Of a DNA stretch of 64,000 nt, positions 63,883 to 64,000 are shown in pieces. The position numbers and the translations under genes are program-made. The notes under the pieces were generated by a model. It was given only the letters and a program-made list of their open reading frames with translations. It ran no database searches and was not told the origin of the DNA. This stretch comes from Anodontia alba (Eukaryota > Mollusca > Bivalvia > Lucinida > Lucinidae). The stretch spans positions 1,093,501-1,157,500 of the forward strand of contig OZ024828.1 of the NCBI GenBank assembly GCA_964016985.1, read 5' to 3'. Positions within the stretch are counted from its first letter, which is position 1. Every line of letters begins with the position of its first letter.

Positions 63883-64000
63883 CGGTTTTCTGTTTTAAAA
63901 ATGACACAAAAATGTAAAGATAGATAGAGGTTTTCTATTTTAAAAATGACATAAAAATGTAAAATTTACAAACAAAACGTTCCACATAAGCCGTCGCATG

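Overview
This is eukaryotic nuclear DNA from an intron-rich, repeat-rich, AT-rich animal genome. Coding sequence occurs only as short exons with GT-AG borders. Between them lie microsatellites, minisatellites, palindromic DNA-transposon derivatives (MITEs) and decayed retroelements. No operons, CRISPR arrays, plasmid functions or rRNA genes were seen. The protein families and the style of the repeats suggest a lophotrochozoan, most likely a bivalve mollusc. That assignment is an inference, because no search could be run.

Two host genes are supported, both on the + strand. (1) At 280-2747 are the last three exons of a gene that enters from the left. They encode the C-terminal edge of what looks like a von Willebrand factor A-type domain, a Ser/Lys/Pro-rich linker, and a Trp/Cys-rich C-terminal domain. 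(2) At 12369-40028 are eleven exons of a saccharopine dehydrogenase-like oxidoreductase (SCCPDH family). The splice phases agree from exon to exon, and about 443 residues run to a stop codon, which is the expected family length. Only a short 5' exon carrying the initiator ATG was not identified. The protein has a Rossmann motif (GASGFSG), a hydrophobic segment encoded by one exon, and the family C-terminus. Two segments that are conserved in SCCPDH proteins are substituted, so this may be a divergent paralogue.

The rest is mobile or repetitive DNA. Main families: (a) seventeen copies of a ~275-bp element with CATYACGAAAACACGCC termini and a central perfect palindrome; (b) several TTAA-bounded, piggyBac-like palindromic MITEs that share a GCAAACAGTGTAGATC core although their ends differ; (c) a dispersed repeat, here called R, with one fixed end (GGTAAGAGAAAAGTCC) and a variable other end, repeatedly lodged inside retroelement coding remnants; (d) a mariner DD34D transposase relic (32260-33296); (e) a Penelope-like reverse transcriptase relic (35646-35990); (f) two non-LTR retrotransposon relics (18187-18545 and 41721-44700), the second broken by nested insertions; (g) a ~2.1-kb foldback element (45510-47610); (h) a tRNA-headed SINE (62085-62272).

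From about 40 kb to the right end I recognise no host gene. The observations most worth following up are the R insertions whose GT...AG edges would restore the interrupted reading frames at two sites, a minisatellite that appears to have grown out of an SCCPDH exon-intron junction and carries decoy 5' splice sites, inverted MITEs flanking SCCPDH exon A, and a paralogous site that looks like the empty target of a TTAA MITE.
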